DNA from: Ditylenchus dipsaci | Lineage: Eukaryota; Nematoda; Chromadorea; Rhabditida; Anguinidae | Assembly: GCA_004194705.1 (NCBI GenBank) | Contig: SADC01000350.1 | Span: forward strand, 682,001-746,000 | Length of the DNA stretch: 64,000 bases | Direction of reading: 5' to 3' | In this document: piece by piece, positions 26,590 through 37,794 of the stretch | Layout of the letters: each line of letters opens with the position of its first letter | Position numbering within the stretch: position 1 is the first letter of the stretch | Made by a program: the position numbers and the translations under genes | The notes under the pieces: model-generated | What the model was told of the DNA's origin: nothing | The model's input: the letters and a program-made list of their open reading frames with translations, nothing else | Databases searched by the model: none

Positions 26590-26887
26590 CAGAAAAAATG
26601 GCACAAGATCAATTCTTATTATTGTACAAATAGAAGTTGGAGGCCACATTATATCTTGTCATCATGTGATTAAAGAGGAAAAATTTGTGTTGCTGTTTCC
26701 ATTCCTCGGGATCTCAAATAGGAGCCGTGTTGATTCGTTCAATTATGTTATCTACTAATACTAATCAAAATTTGCGGGATATTGATTATTTTTGGTGCAA
26801 AATGATTTCTTTTAGGTGCAAATTTGCTTTCAAATTTTGTTTTTGCGTTATTATATTAAATTTTCGATCTTTTCCAAAAAATGATTA
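26590..26887. other. 3' flank of the forkhead gene
   Basis: Probable 3' UTR and flank. An ATTAAA-like signal lies near 26668. No gene seen. Confidence 0.35.
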
Positions 26888-27096
26888 CATCATCAGGTAG
26901 CCCTGCGATTCTAGTTTCTGCTTAGCTATTATTTACCGAAAATCTTTGTAAAATATATCACGTATTGGTAAAAGTATGAAAGAGGTCAGAAAAAATAATT
27001 CGGTTCATACTTTAATTTTTGGCGCCACATTTCACAAAGATATTGCAGCTAACGATATCTCGTTAGAAACTAGAATCGCAGGGCTACCTGATGGTG
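26888..27096. mobile_element. MITE X, copy 1 (~210 bp)
   Basis: Inverted ends contain atcaggtagccctgcgattc and inverse; the element folds back over its whole length. A second copy is at 29998-30208, and half copies lie near 2525 and 23730. Confidence 0.75.
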
Positions 27097-27692
27097 TTAT
27101 CACTTGTTGAAAAAGGTTAAAAAAGCTGATAGAAAAACGCAAAACCAAAATCTTAAAAAAGATTCAATTTGCACCAAAAAATCAATTTCCAAATTTGCGT
27201 TAGTTGTTCTCCTTCCTGTTGTTAATATATTTAAATATTGAAAAGACGAGTCTAAACTATCTATTTAATGACTGTAAAATCGACTAACTTTGTGCAATTC
27301 CAGTTGAAATAGAATTGCTCAGCTCAAGTACGAAATGAAAACATCTGGTAACGGTGAAAATTGTTTCGATAATTTCGCTATATTTATTGTAATTATAATT
27401 TTGTTATTGACCTGCTGTAAAGACCGATTTGTAGCAATGGGAGATAGACTACGTATTCCATTCGTCTCAAATTTTATCTTATATGTTTACTTTCTCTTAT
27501 ACTACCTAATTTTTCTGCTTCTTCATGTAAAATGTACAATATATAGTAACTTTACAATTTCAAATAGAAGCTCTTTATTACAAAAAATGAAACAATACAC
27601 GCAAAGGCACCTGAAAATTAACATATCACCAAAAACGAAAAGACAGCAGGGCCAACGCAATGGGCTCAGATACACTAATCTATAAATTGAAT

Positions 27693-28172
27693 TTAAGACA
27701 TATTAAAATATTTAATTACAAAACGTACTAGTTTACGCAACTTTTTCTCATCCAGATCCAAATCATCATCTGAACTCGTATGGAATTTACGCAATAAAAC
27801 TAAAAAAATCCATAGCTTATACCTGAAGAGGTAGGCTCACTATCATCTGGTTCGTCTGAACTTGAACAATTACGCTGGTCGAGATTAAAGTCGCTGGCTT
27901 CATTGATAGCAAGGGCATCTGGCTTAAGATATTCTGTGAATATACGAGGAATGGAGGAAAACAAGGCGAATTTCAATTTGTGCGATGGTAAACACTCGTT
28001 AACATCAGTTTCATGAAGATGCAAGGATACTCTTTTGAAGCCTAACTGAACTTCACCACCATCACGAAGTCTTTTTTCTGCTTCTCGTATCCTTAAAAGC
28101 CTAAATTAACACTCGAATAGCAATTGTTGTAAGCCTTTACCTGAAGTGATCAAAGAAAAGACATTCGGACAT
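27693..28172 (-). CDS. Small three-exon gene, function unknown
   Basis: Exons on the minus strand: 28172-28141, 28100-27823, 27769-27693 (TAA). The two introns are 40 and 53 nt with GT..AG ends and consistent phases, giving 128 residues from ATG at 28172. The protein starts MSECLFFDHFRLLRIREAEK, continues with a conserved-looking middle (GEVQLGFKRVSLHLHETDVN, FSSIPRIFTEYLKP), an acidic Ser-rich stretch (SSSDEPDDSEPTSSDDDLDL) and a basic C-terminal helix (KKLRKLVRFVIKYF). There is no signal peptide or membrane segment. I do not recognise the family; the acidic tail and basic end suggest a nuclear or chromatin-bound protein, which is only a guess. Upstream exons cannot be excluded. Confidence 0.6.
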
Positions 28173-28854
28173 CAGAAATGAGAACAACAACAACTCTTCT
28201 GTTTCACATACCTTAAATTATGTAAAATTTTGTAAGTATCTTTATACTTTCTTAACCCTAGAAAGAGCACGCTGACCACAATGTGGTCATGTCAAATTTG
28301 TGGGCCTCGGTTTGACTCTCACAAAGCACGCTTAAACAAAACGGCAAGATAATCCAAAAAGATAATAACCTCAGTTTCAAAATAGCGTATTTTGAAGGCT
28401 GATGAGAACACAATATCCGGTAGAAATATAACGTAATTTAAAGTAATGCACGTTATGGACACGTGACCACATTAAGGCATATATGAACGAATTCAGTTGC
28501 AAGAATTGTCTTCGTGATCATCAATGATGGGTAAAAATTCAGACAGTTTCATCATGTTCTTTTTTTATTTATTTTGAATAAATACATATGACTTTCACTG
28601 TAAGCCATCTTTTTAGAAAAAAATAAATAAGAAGATAATTAAATCGTCTGAAATTGTAACCCATCATTATTTCAATGTTTATTTTCAGTGCAATATTTTT
28701 TTGCCGCAAATATACTTTTTCCCGCCGCAAATATAGTTTTTGCTGCAAATAATTTTGCGCCAAATTTGAGGCAAAAAAAGTAAAATTAGTGGCAAAAAGG
28801 AAGTATATTTGCTTCAGAAAAAAAGTATATTCGCGGCAAAAAAAAAGGACAACA
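28173..28854. other. Intergenic, low-complexity 'gcaaata' region
   Basis: 28690-28850 holds many copies of a short gcaaata/gccgcaaatat motif in both orientations, probably the arm of an AT-rich element into which the next MITE inserted. Nothing else was recognised. Confidence 0.4.
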
Positions 28855-29209
28855 CAGGGTGTCCCAAGAAATATGCCCACTTTCAAAGTCCGTAACTTTT
28901 TTCTAGATCGAGTTTCGAAAATCTGTAAACGCAGATCGACTCAGTTTTTGATGGCAATTTGTTTGGTATCTAAAGTCAAAACACGATTTTGCTTGGACCC
29001 CTGTGGTTTGTGTACTGGTCTACGGATGGCCTCTCGATGGGTAAGGCCCAAACCACAGGGGGGACAAGCAAAAATCGTGTTTTTGACTTCATATACCAAA
29101 AAAATCGTCATCAAAAACTGAGTCGATCTACGTTTACAGATTTTCAAAATTCGATCTAGAAAAAAAGTTACAGACTTTTAAAAGTGGGCATATTTCTTGG
29201 GACACCCTG
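28855..29209. mobile_element. Mariner-like palindromic MITE
   Basis: Ends read CAGGGTGTCCCAAGAAATAT and inverse; the whole 355 bp folds back, with the centre around the gtactggtctacg segment near 29012. The right flank is TA and the left flank CA. The long frames on both strands are mirror images of each other, which is why they look like ORFs. Confidence 0.85.
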
Positions 29210-29269
29210 TACTTTTTTTTTGGCGCAAAATTTTGTCTTGCGTAATTAGGTTGTAAAGTTTTATTATCA

Positions 29270-29992
29270 AAATTTTGGCGCTAGTAGCGAATATCCCCCC
29301 CCCCAAACAAATTTTTTTTCAAAATAAGGTTTTAACCATTTTTAAGTAATTCTTATGCGCTGAAAAAACGATAAAAAGGTGTTTTCGGGCATTTTCTGAC
29401 CTAAAAGTTGATTTTTGGAAAAAAAAATTTGACCGAAATTCGACTTTTTTGCCTTGGGGGACCAAGGTAAACCACCTGAAAATGGCACCTAGAGTCCTAA
29501 AAAGATTGGATTTGAACATAGTTTTGTTAGGTGGGGCTACCGCATACAGAAACTCTGGTATGCATGTTTTTTTCATGCATCCAGAGTCACTTTCGAGTGA
29601 TTTGTGTCTAAGGTATGTGGGTGTGCGCATCTCAACTCCAAGCCCCAAGCCCCCTGCGCACCCTTCGGGGGCGCAGGGGGCTTGGTTGGTTAGAGATGCG
29701 CGCACTCACTTACCTTAGACATAATTCCGAGCAGGACTCTTGATTAAAAAATGCATATGGAGACTCTTTTTGACTAGCTCCAGTGACAAAACGAGGTAGA
29801 ATACCTTGGTCCCCCAAGGCAAAAAGTCGAATTTTGGTCAAAAATTTTTTTTCCCAAAAATCATGTTTTTAGGTCAGAAAGTGCCCGAAATCACCTTTTT
29901 TCAGCGCATAAGAATTACTTAGAAATGGTAAAAACCTGATTTTGAAAAAAAATTGTTGAGGGGGGGGGGGTATTTGCCACTAGGGTCAAAAT
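29270..29992. mobile_element. Family A foldback, copy 3
   Basis: It shares with copy 1 the 'tagtagcgaatatccccc', 'gccttgggggaccaaggt', 'catccagagtcactttcgag' and GC-hairpin (gcgcacccttcgggggcgc) layers but lacks the outermost CAGGGTGTG arms. Confidence 0.85.
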
Positions 29993-29997
29993 TTTTT

Positions 29998-30208
29998 AAC
30001 ATCATCATGTAGCCCCGCTCTTCTAGTTTCTGATGAGGTATTATTCATTACATCATCTCTGAAAAATATAACACACAGAGGTAAAAGTATGAAAAATGAG
30101 AGCAACAATTTGTTCACACTATTACTATTTTGTATCACATTTTTCGAAGACGATGCAATAAATGATACCTCAGTAGAAACTAGAAAAGCATGGCTACATG
30201 ATGATGTT
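29998..30208. mobile_element. MITE X, copy 2
   Basis: It has the same inverted ends as copy 1 (atcatcatgtagcc and inverse, then ttctagtttct/agaaactagaa). It sits directly beside the family A copy. Confidence 0.75.
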
Positions 30209-31663
30209 GAAACTTTTCAAAAAGTGAAAATCCAAAAGTGAAAATTTTAAAGACTTGCGCTAAAAAAAGTATATTTTGTGCCAAAAAAGCATTGTCCCAA
30301 TTAAAGGTATGTCCCCTTTTTAATATGACCGCAATGTGATCAGAAGCGGCCATTTTAACGTGCCCTTTCTAAGTTTAAAGGACCATGGAACTTGATACCG
30401 TATACCTTCTAATAAGTACCCATGGGGCCTTATTTTTCAACCTCTATTTGGAGGTGGGGCCTTATTAGAACGTGGTCGGCTAACTCGTCCGATCTGGCAA
30501 TGTCAAGCAAGGTTGGGCTCGACTATTAGATGGTTCTATTTTTTAATTTTACACACAAAAAAATTAACAATTCGAAAAATTATTGACAAATCAGGGAGGT
30601 CCCACATGAATACAAATTCCGTAAATAGCTGTGCTTATCAAGCTCTATGGTCCTTTATAAAAATTACCATACCGTTATAGCGAAATGACGCAATAGAGTG
30701 GCGAAATTGCGAGAGAAAAAGCGTTTGTCTGATGAAAGTAGCTTCTTAGTCATCCCACTCGAAATCACCTTGAAATTAAATTAATATTTTTTCATAGGCT
30801 GGCTCCAAATAATAAATTTTGTTTTAAATCTACATGTATAAACTGAAAAAGTAATTAGAGTTAAACCTCGGTTTAACCGCAATCTGTGGACCGGCAAAAA
30901 AAGCTGTTAAGTCAAATGTGTTTTAGGGGAAAAATGAGTTGATTCTCGAAATATCGATTATTATTCAGAAATGTCACCATAGACCACTCAAACCCACCAT
31001 AATCAAACCCACAAATTCCTAGCGATTAAGCTGATCGGACTGGAATTCTGATCTACGCAATCGAATTTTCGCAAAAAGTTATTGTCGAATTTTGAATTCT
31101 CGAAAATTTTTACAGAATTTGGTTGGTCTTGGTGAGAAATTAGCTTTGGTCCAAGATAAAAAAGTTTAGCGCTACTGTAACGTAAACTGTATATTAAATG
31201 ATGAAACAACTTAAAAAGGATCTTTAAAATCACTTATAAAATGGCATAATCAATCAATACCAATAAAATCGTTATTGCGTTTTCTAGTCGAGATTTCATA
31301 CAATTATTCACACAAATTGAGTGTCGTTAAACCTAGGTTCGAATAGTTTTTTTTTATCTAAAACTAGAGCTCCACATCAAAACTTCACTCACAGGATGCG
31401 CTTCTACAGAGCGTCGCACATTCTGAAAATTGACCTCTGGACGAACGAGCAAACCTAGATAAAAGTTTAAGTGGGGTAAATTTAAGAGAGAAGTAAATTA
31501 CATGGCATCTTATGTGCGGGGAACTTCTGAAAAACCTTTCTCTAGTTTTCCGATACTAAGAAAGAATACCAAATACGCATCTGCGCAAGGAAAAACCTCC
31601 TGAAACTTTTTTGAAGACGTGCTATCAGGAAGTTCTGATGGAAAGGGCTAAAGCAGATGAATT
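30209..31663. other. Intergenic, MITE fragments
   Basis: A piece of the CCGTATTT family lies near 30395-30480 (accttctaataagtaccc, inverse cttattagaacg), and a half copy of the 24615 foldback lies at about 30900-31160. No gene recognised. Confidence 0.45.
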
Positions 31664-31669
31664 TTTATT
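31664..31669 (-). terminator. Poly(A) signal of TAF1B
   Basis: AATAAA on the minus strand, about 10 nt after the TAF1B stop codon. Confidence 0.6.
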
Positions 31670-31679
31670 GATAAATTGT

Positions 31680-34600
31680 TTAAATTGTTAAGATACAAAC
31701 CCCAAAGCGAAACGCATTAGCTTTAAATATTTGATTTTTCTCAGCAGCGCACTCAAAGTCCATATGAGAATCCTGAATTATCATTAACAAAAGTTTACAA
31801 AAAAACTTGTCCAAAGTATGACAAACCACGTAAGACTTGTAGAACAGCTCGATGTTTTTCAGGTCCACATCATCAACATCTCTTTGATCACTATTACTGA
31901 CCATTTCAACATAATTCTCGTTGCTTTTAGCTTGGAACATTAGTGGAGCTGCATGACAAATTTTTAAATGCATTAAAACGCTAAATCTCCTACCAAACAA
32001 AGCCTCCCTCGAACTGTCGGTCTTCTTTGCCGAATCACCAACCAACAAGTTATCGAACAACTTTTCTTCGTAACGATTATGCAGAAAATTTGGAACACAT
32101 TTCGGAAACCCATCTTTTCTAAATTTCACATAATTACCAATAGCTTCAAAATTAATCTTTTACACCTTTGGCGGTTATTAAACCATCCCCTCGAAAGAGC
32201 AGCTCTTGCATGAAACTGATCATCATCAGTATCAGCTTGGTCAGCAGAAAAGCTGAAAGATGTATATCATCCGATATTATGGGAGTATACGAATTGAAAA
32301 AATGATGCGCAGTAGTGTACCAAGCTACCACGGATGTGCTTCTAGTTGATAAAGTAATATGAATTTGTTTATCCGATTCTTTAGAGAACATTACAGGGAA
32401 TGTCGCGTGGTATCCCATCACTCTAGTACACATCACTCTCACTATCCGTAAATTTCGTACTAAAAAGTTACTTTTTGCTTGTTACGAGTTTCACAGATTT
32501 TCCTTGCCAAACATGCGTCCGTAGTCGAAATTGTTGGATCCAATCTACAAGTTATATAGGATTAGAATAGTATACTGACAAGGTCCCTTATCTAGTTACC
32601 GATAAAATTGAATGCTTCTAAATCATCATTTCCCTCATTGGTGACTGGCTAGAATATAATAAGACAAATATGAAATAGCCAGTAATTAATTACCGATAAA
32701 TTGTACTCTCTACTGTCATCGAGACCAAAGAACAGCTTTAATGCGAACAAAATCAACCCTATAATTGTCATTGGTAGAAATATAATATGGCAGAAGTTAC
32801 AAACCGGCCGCCTTTACTTCAGTTGACAAAACCTGCCTACAACAAATAATTTAAAACAGAATCCAAATTTAATGCAGATTATGAAACAGAAAACGTACCA
32901 TCGTCTTCTAGTAGAGTAAAAATAGTTCTCATCGAAAGCCCGATTAAAAAAAGATACAGGTCCATAAACCTCTTGTTTTTCGGACTCAACGTTCTGAAAG
33001 ACTTCTTTTACCAGGTTTGCGAGCGGTATTATGGATGAGAAATAAGAAGAGCCACATTCTACATTGACAGGTGGCAAAAAGTGAGGATCATATCCAAATG
33101 CTGCAAGAAGACTCTCGGAAGATTAAGAGTATACACAAGTCTTGACAAGACCTGAAATTGACCCTTTAAGGCAGCAATAAATAGTGGACTAGTGAACCTT
33201 GGAAAAATCTAAGCTTAGCATATTCTGAGGAATGCCAGTGAATTGGGTCATGAAGGCTAGAACTCGCAGATTTTCGCTTGAAGGATGAATCTGAATTTAA
33301 ATTGAACGGGAAACAAGCAGAAATGAAATAATATAATACCGCTTCATAGTATCTCCTTGATCTTTTATAGATTTGCTTAGTTTCTTGTTCTTTCTTCCAA
33401 ACAGTCGCAAAATCCAAGGCATTGAGCTGAGTCAAAGATACCCCAAAGCGTCCTAAAGATAATTTGCCTATTGACTAAAAGCGACAATAGAGCTCAAGAT
33501 AGATTCACCTTCACGATACCACCGAAAAAGATCAGATAGCTGAATCCATCTAGACCCGGAGACTAGAGCACTCATGAATACTAGCACCAATACCATGTCG
33601 ATCTAAGCAGCGATTCAAGCTAATTACAAACGAAAAACGGCATTTTTTACCTCCAAGTATATTAAGGCAGCCTTAATATATTAATGATCAATTATAAAGG
33701 TTTCGACAAGAAAAAATTGGTACTATTCCATTGTACATCCTCCCCCCCCCCAAACCCAGTAACTTGTGGAGGACCCAAAAAGGTAAGTACTCAAAAGAAC
33801 CACAGCGGCCAGCCGGGTGGGTCCCAAGGTGGTTATGCCTGAGCCAGGACTCTGTGGAGGTGTAGGCAGAATTTTTGGATGGCTGAGCCTCTGACTCGTA
33901 GCCAAAGGCCGGAAAAGGGGGGAGACCCTTTTCGACCGAAAAATTAAAGATGTTGAATGTAGTTTTGAATACTGGGCCTACCGCATAAATAACTCTAGTA
34001 TGCATGTTTTTTCATGCATCCAGAGTCACTTTCGAGTGATTTGTGTCTAAGGTATGTGGGTGTGCGCATCTCAACTCCAAGCCCCCGAAGGGGGCGGAGG
34101 GGCTTGAGAGTTAGAGATGCGAGCACGCACTTACCTTAGACATGATTCGAGAAGTACACTTGATCATAAAATGCATATAGAGTCTATTTTTGCCACGGCC
34201 CGAGTTGAAAAACATGGTAAAGCAGCTAAAAAAATTGGCCCCTGTATTATTCCCTTCCCCTCCCAATACAGCCCTTGATCCCTTTTAAATTACTTTTCTG
34301 GTCCTTTTATAGCAAAATTTTTACTTAAAAATGGTTTTTAAGTACTTATAAAAGTTGGTTTGGGGGGCGGAGTTCACAATGGAATAGGTCCTACTTTTTA
34401 GGGGGGGGGGGCTTGGTACAATGGAATAGCGGCAAAAAATTGATAACTAGGGTTGTAGACCCGTCGAAATTTTTGACTCGAGTCGAACTTCGAATTTTTC
34501 TCGTATTTTCGACGTGAAAAGTCGAAATCGACGCGAGTTGACAATCCACTGACAACCAACCGCTTTGATTGAATCCCTTGATAGTTTGGTTTCGATTCTC

Positions 34601-35526
34601 GCGAGAGCAGCGATTTCTAACTGGCTAGCAGTGCCTTCTTCATTGTCTTGTTCTAGGTCTTCCATTTGCTACAATAAAATTTTGGTCGAAAAAGAAATTG
34701 AACATTGACTTACTTGCGATGTAATTTGTTCCCAAATAGGCAGTTGCGATCTCCTTTGCTCATTTTTAAATTCTTTATTCTTTTTGCGGGCTTCTTTTGC
34801 TTCTTTTTTTAGTTCTATGACTTCTCTAAAAAATAGAGACCTACGCAAAACAATGCTGCTTTAACTTACTCTATTGTTCTTTTTTTCCATCCCGTAAAGG
34901 TTACCTCGTCTCTATCTGCCACCTCGCCATCGTGGAAAGCAACACCGAACTCACGAAAATATGCGTGCAAAATCCATAAAGAATATTCCTACAGACACTT
35001 TAAGTTAAAAAACAGGGTTTGATGAAAAAATAACATACCACACAACAACCTTGAACTTGAAAGTCCTGTGACAAAATATGGGAGATCTTTGAGACTAACT
35101 TGGTAAAAGTGCACAGCCGCAAGCCAACAGTTTTCACAAAATCTGGATAATCAACCTTTTAATGGCCCGATCAAGGAGTATGGCATCAGTAGTTCCCTCT
35201 ACTTGCTGTTCAACTTCTTTTTGGACAAAAAATTCCTTAAAATATAATGACTATAAATCAATTAACTTAACAAAACAGCATGCCTTTTTCTGTGTCGAAA
35301 TCTTACTTTCGTTGGTTTTCTGCAAGCCTTTGAACAAAGATTGTTGAGTCAAAATTGTTTGCTCTTCTTCAACCTCTCGTAAACTCTAGAAAGTTTAAAT
35401 ATTTCTTTAATAAATTCATAAAAAAAATTACAAGGATTGGCTTCCGCACAAATTGCAGAAAAAATATCCATCGAGCAGCGAGAAATCATTAGAACCACAG
35501 TTCACGCAGGCTTCATGTTTAGTCAT
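31680..35526 (-). CDS. TAF1B: TAF1B / Rrn7-like Pol I initiation factor
   Basis: TAF1B is the TFIIB-like subunit of the Pol I promoter selectivity factor, needed for rRNA gene transcription in the nucleolus. ATG at 35526. Exon 1 (35526-35432) encodes a zinc ribbon (CVNCGSNDF...FFCNLCGSQS). Later exons give EYSLWILHAYFREFGVAFHD, a basic Lys-rich linker, then the cyclin-fold region: MVLVLVFMSALVSGSRW-IQLSDLFRW (33604-33509), 33452-33340, 33290-33198, and LILFALKLFFGLDDSREYNL in the exon starting 32759, followed by FNFIDWIQQF. The C-terminal block has SADQADTDDDQFH and ends at TAA 31680. Introns are mostly 36-55 nt; one of about 0.9 kb holds a family A foldback. A frame change at the A-run complementary to 35157-35160, and another near 32140, are unexplained. 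Exon borders around 35160-35300 are uncertain. Domain order supports the call strongly. Confidence 0.85.
33712..34441. mobile_element. Family A foldback, copy 4, in a TAF1B intron
   Basis: The outer arms read ggtactattccattgtac and inverse, unlike copies 1 and 3. Inside are the 'tatgcatgttttttcatgca', 'cgagtgatttgtgtctaagg' and GC-hairpin (gcccccgaagggggc) core layers. It is spliced out if TAF1B is functional. Confidence 0.8.
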
Positions 35527-35846
35527 CCTGTCTGAATTTCTAACAAAATTAAATAGAGAAACAATGTATCAGACAGTAGATTATTAATACATGCAGAGTA
35601 GCTATTAATTAATTGCACAGGGTAGGCCAAAATTACGCGGCCAATCCAAAAAGTTTGTTTACGTAGCAGCTTGCCTGGTTGATTTCCGAATTTTTTGAAA
35701 GCAGCATTGTAATCTTTTTATATGTCATTAAGATTTTAAACGACTATTGCAAACATCCTACGTGAACTAGAAGATTTCCAAGGATTAGGGCCCGAAAATT
35801 CGGAACTGGGCTACACAATCAACTTTTTTTAAGTAGTTACATAATT
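35527..35846. other. Intergenic upstream of TAF1B
   Basis: Probable TAF1B 5' flank. A fragment 'cacagggtaggccaaaatta' near 35618 resembles the outer end of family A copy 1. No gene. Confidence 0.4.
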
Positions 35847-36472
35847 TAATATGGGTGGTATCTAATCTTGGCCATAGAATTGTGAAAAGTGGCCATAGAC
35901 TACTGAATTTTGGCCATAGATCTGTGTTGGCCATAGAGAATATAATAAAAAATGGCCATAGATTTTTGAAAATTGCCTAATAAATTTCTGAAAATGGCCA
36001 TATCGATTTCTGAATTTTAGCTATACTCGCTCGAAGTCATGTTTCAACCACTTTTTAAGATGCTCTTGGACCTGAAACATCCTGAAAAGATGTTTTAAGC
36101 GTGTCAATGACACTTTTCCGAGAAAAAAAAATTCTGTAATTTTTCCGACCATTGGTCGCTCAGGGCAAAAGTCAAAAAGTCAAATTTCGGTCAAAAAAAA
36201 ATTCTCGGAAAAGTGTCATTGACACGCTTAAAACATCTTTTCATGATGTTTCAGGTTCAAGAGCATCTTAAAAAGTGGTTGAAACATGATTTCGAGCGAG
36301 TATGGTTAAAATTCAGAGATCTATGGCCAATTTTCAGAAATCTATGGCCATTTTTCAGTATTCTATGGCCAATTTTCAGTAATTTATGGCCAAAAATAAT
36401 CTATGGCCAAAATTAAATATTCTATGGCCGAAATTCAGTATTCTATGGCCATTTTAAATATAACCCATTTAA
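35847..36472. mobile_element. Foldback element with tandem 'TATGGCCA' ends
   Basis: Both ends carry about six to seven imperfect ~20-bp tandem units built on ctatggccaattttcag; the two arrays are inverted to each other. Between them lie inverted arms (gtcaatgacacttttccgag and inverse) around a centre near 36160. No ORF of coding character; the frame on + at 36213-36416 is just the translated tandem array. Confidence 0.85.
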
Positions 36473-37742
36473 TATTATTCTGAAAGGTACCATACAACTT
36501 AATCCTCTCCAAAAGTAATCATAGTCTCATTTAAATTAAATTTTATTTAATTTATTTTTAAATTGCCAATGATGACTTTGATCCATTGATGTCGGCTTAT
36601 ACGAAAATATATGGGTTTCCAGGTGTTCTACTTCTCTCAAATTTTAGAGTGTAAGTTGCACTCGTTTTTGGGGGCCTTCACAGCTTGGAAAAATAACTTC
36701 ATAAGTAAACTGAGCACGATCCGCAAGATAGCACAAAAAAGTTATCAAAACTCTCTATGTAACAGTCAGCGTCCTTCCACGTCAGTTCTTGCTTAAAGGG
36801 GCATGCCCGTGCGTTTCAAAAAGCTAAGGCGGGACCAGCAATTTTTTTTGAACCGTTCCATTTTTCCATATTGACGGACTGCCCTACGACTGGATACCAG
36901 TCTGCGGGGACTAGTGTAATTTACGGACCGTCAGGAATTTTGGTGGGTATTGTTGTAAATTTAGCGCAGAATGATGATCAAAATCTTAGCTACCAAATGA
37001 TCCCAAACTTTAAAATAATCTTTAGGTAAAATTGCGGAAAAAAATAAAGAAAAAGTCGCAAAGATAAGTGAAGGGCAAAAATCCCATCCGTGAGCCTCAC
37101 ATTGAAATCTTCTTTATAAGTTACTTTTGGAACTACAGCTTCCATACTTCGAAACCAAGCGATATAATACATGTGCTGATGGAACTTTTATTCGAATCTA
37201 CACACGTCAGAAGAAAAGCAATCTACGTAACAGTCTAGCACTTGAGATTATGCCGAATAAGTACAGAATGATGCAAAAAAACGCGGCCACTTTAATTTTT
37301 TTTCGTAGGTAGCTCTTCGCCTCATCGATTTTCCCAGGAAAATCGATGACAGTAGTTAAGCTAGCAAGGAGTTCTGTGCTTGTGCTCTTCATCGAAGCCG
37401 GCCGTTATTAGGGAGGTTTCCGAGGGGGTTGCCACCCAAAAATCGCAAACCGGCCGGGCAAGGGTTACCTATGCCCACTTTCTATAGGTGGCCGAATTTT
37501 TTTTTGCTCCACCCTGTAGATATGGAGAATACACTGCAATAAAATTTCCACGTACAGATGGTGTTCTAGGAAATAGCATTTTTGATACCCACCTCATTAA
37601 TTACAGCTTCCCTAACCTTATTTTCAGAAAAAAGGCTTCAGTAAACTCTAGTGGGTTTTTTTAACGTGTGTACGAATTGGCTAGCTTTAAGCTACATCAC
37701 CACAAGGGTGACTTATAAAAATATTTGATATAAATTGTGTAA
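36473..37742. other. Intergenic, weak ORFs only
   Basis: Two short frames (+ 37127-37312 and - 37392-37207) have some coding look (LPYFETKRYNTCADGTFIRI on +), but no family is recognised and they overlap. No repeats of note. Confidence 0.35.
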
Positions 37743-37747
37743 CAGTT

Positions 37748-37753
37748 TTTATT
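37748..37753 (-). terminator. Poly(A) signal of RPL5
   Basis: AATAAA on the minus strand about 45 nt after the RPL5 stop codon, a typical short 3' UTR for a ribosomal protein gene. Confidence 0.65.
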
Positions 37754-37794
37754 CAAACAACGATTTGCAGACGAACTTTCAACAAATAACATAA

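Noticed and set aside
28789..29147. Overlapping ORFs of 110 and 68 residues on opposite strands
   Set aside because: They share the same peptide (KICKRRSTQFLM) because the region is a palindromic MITE, not a gene.
36213..36416. 67-residue ORF with repeated LWPIF units
   Set aside because: It is the translated tandem array of the foldback element's right end.
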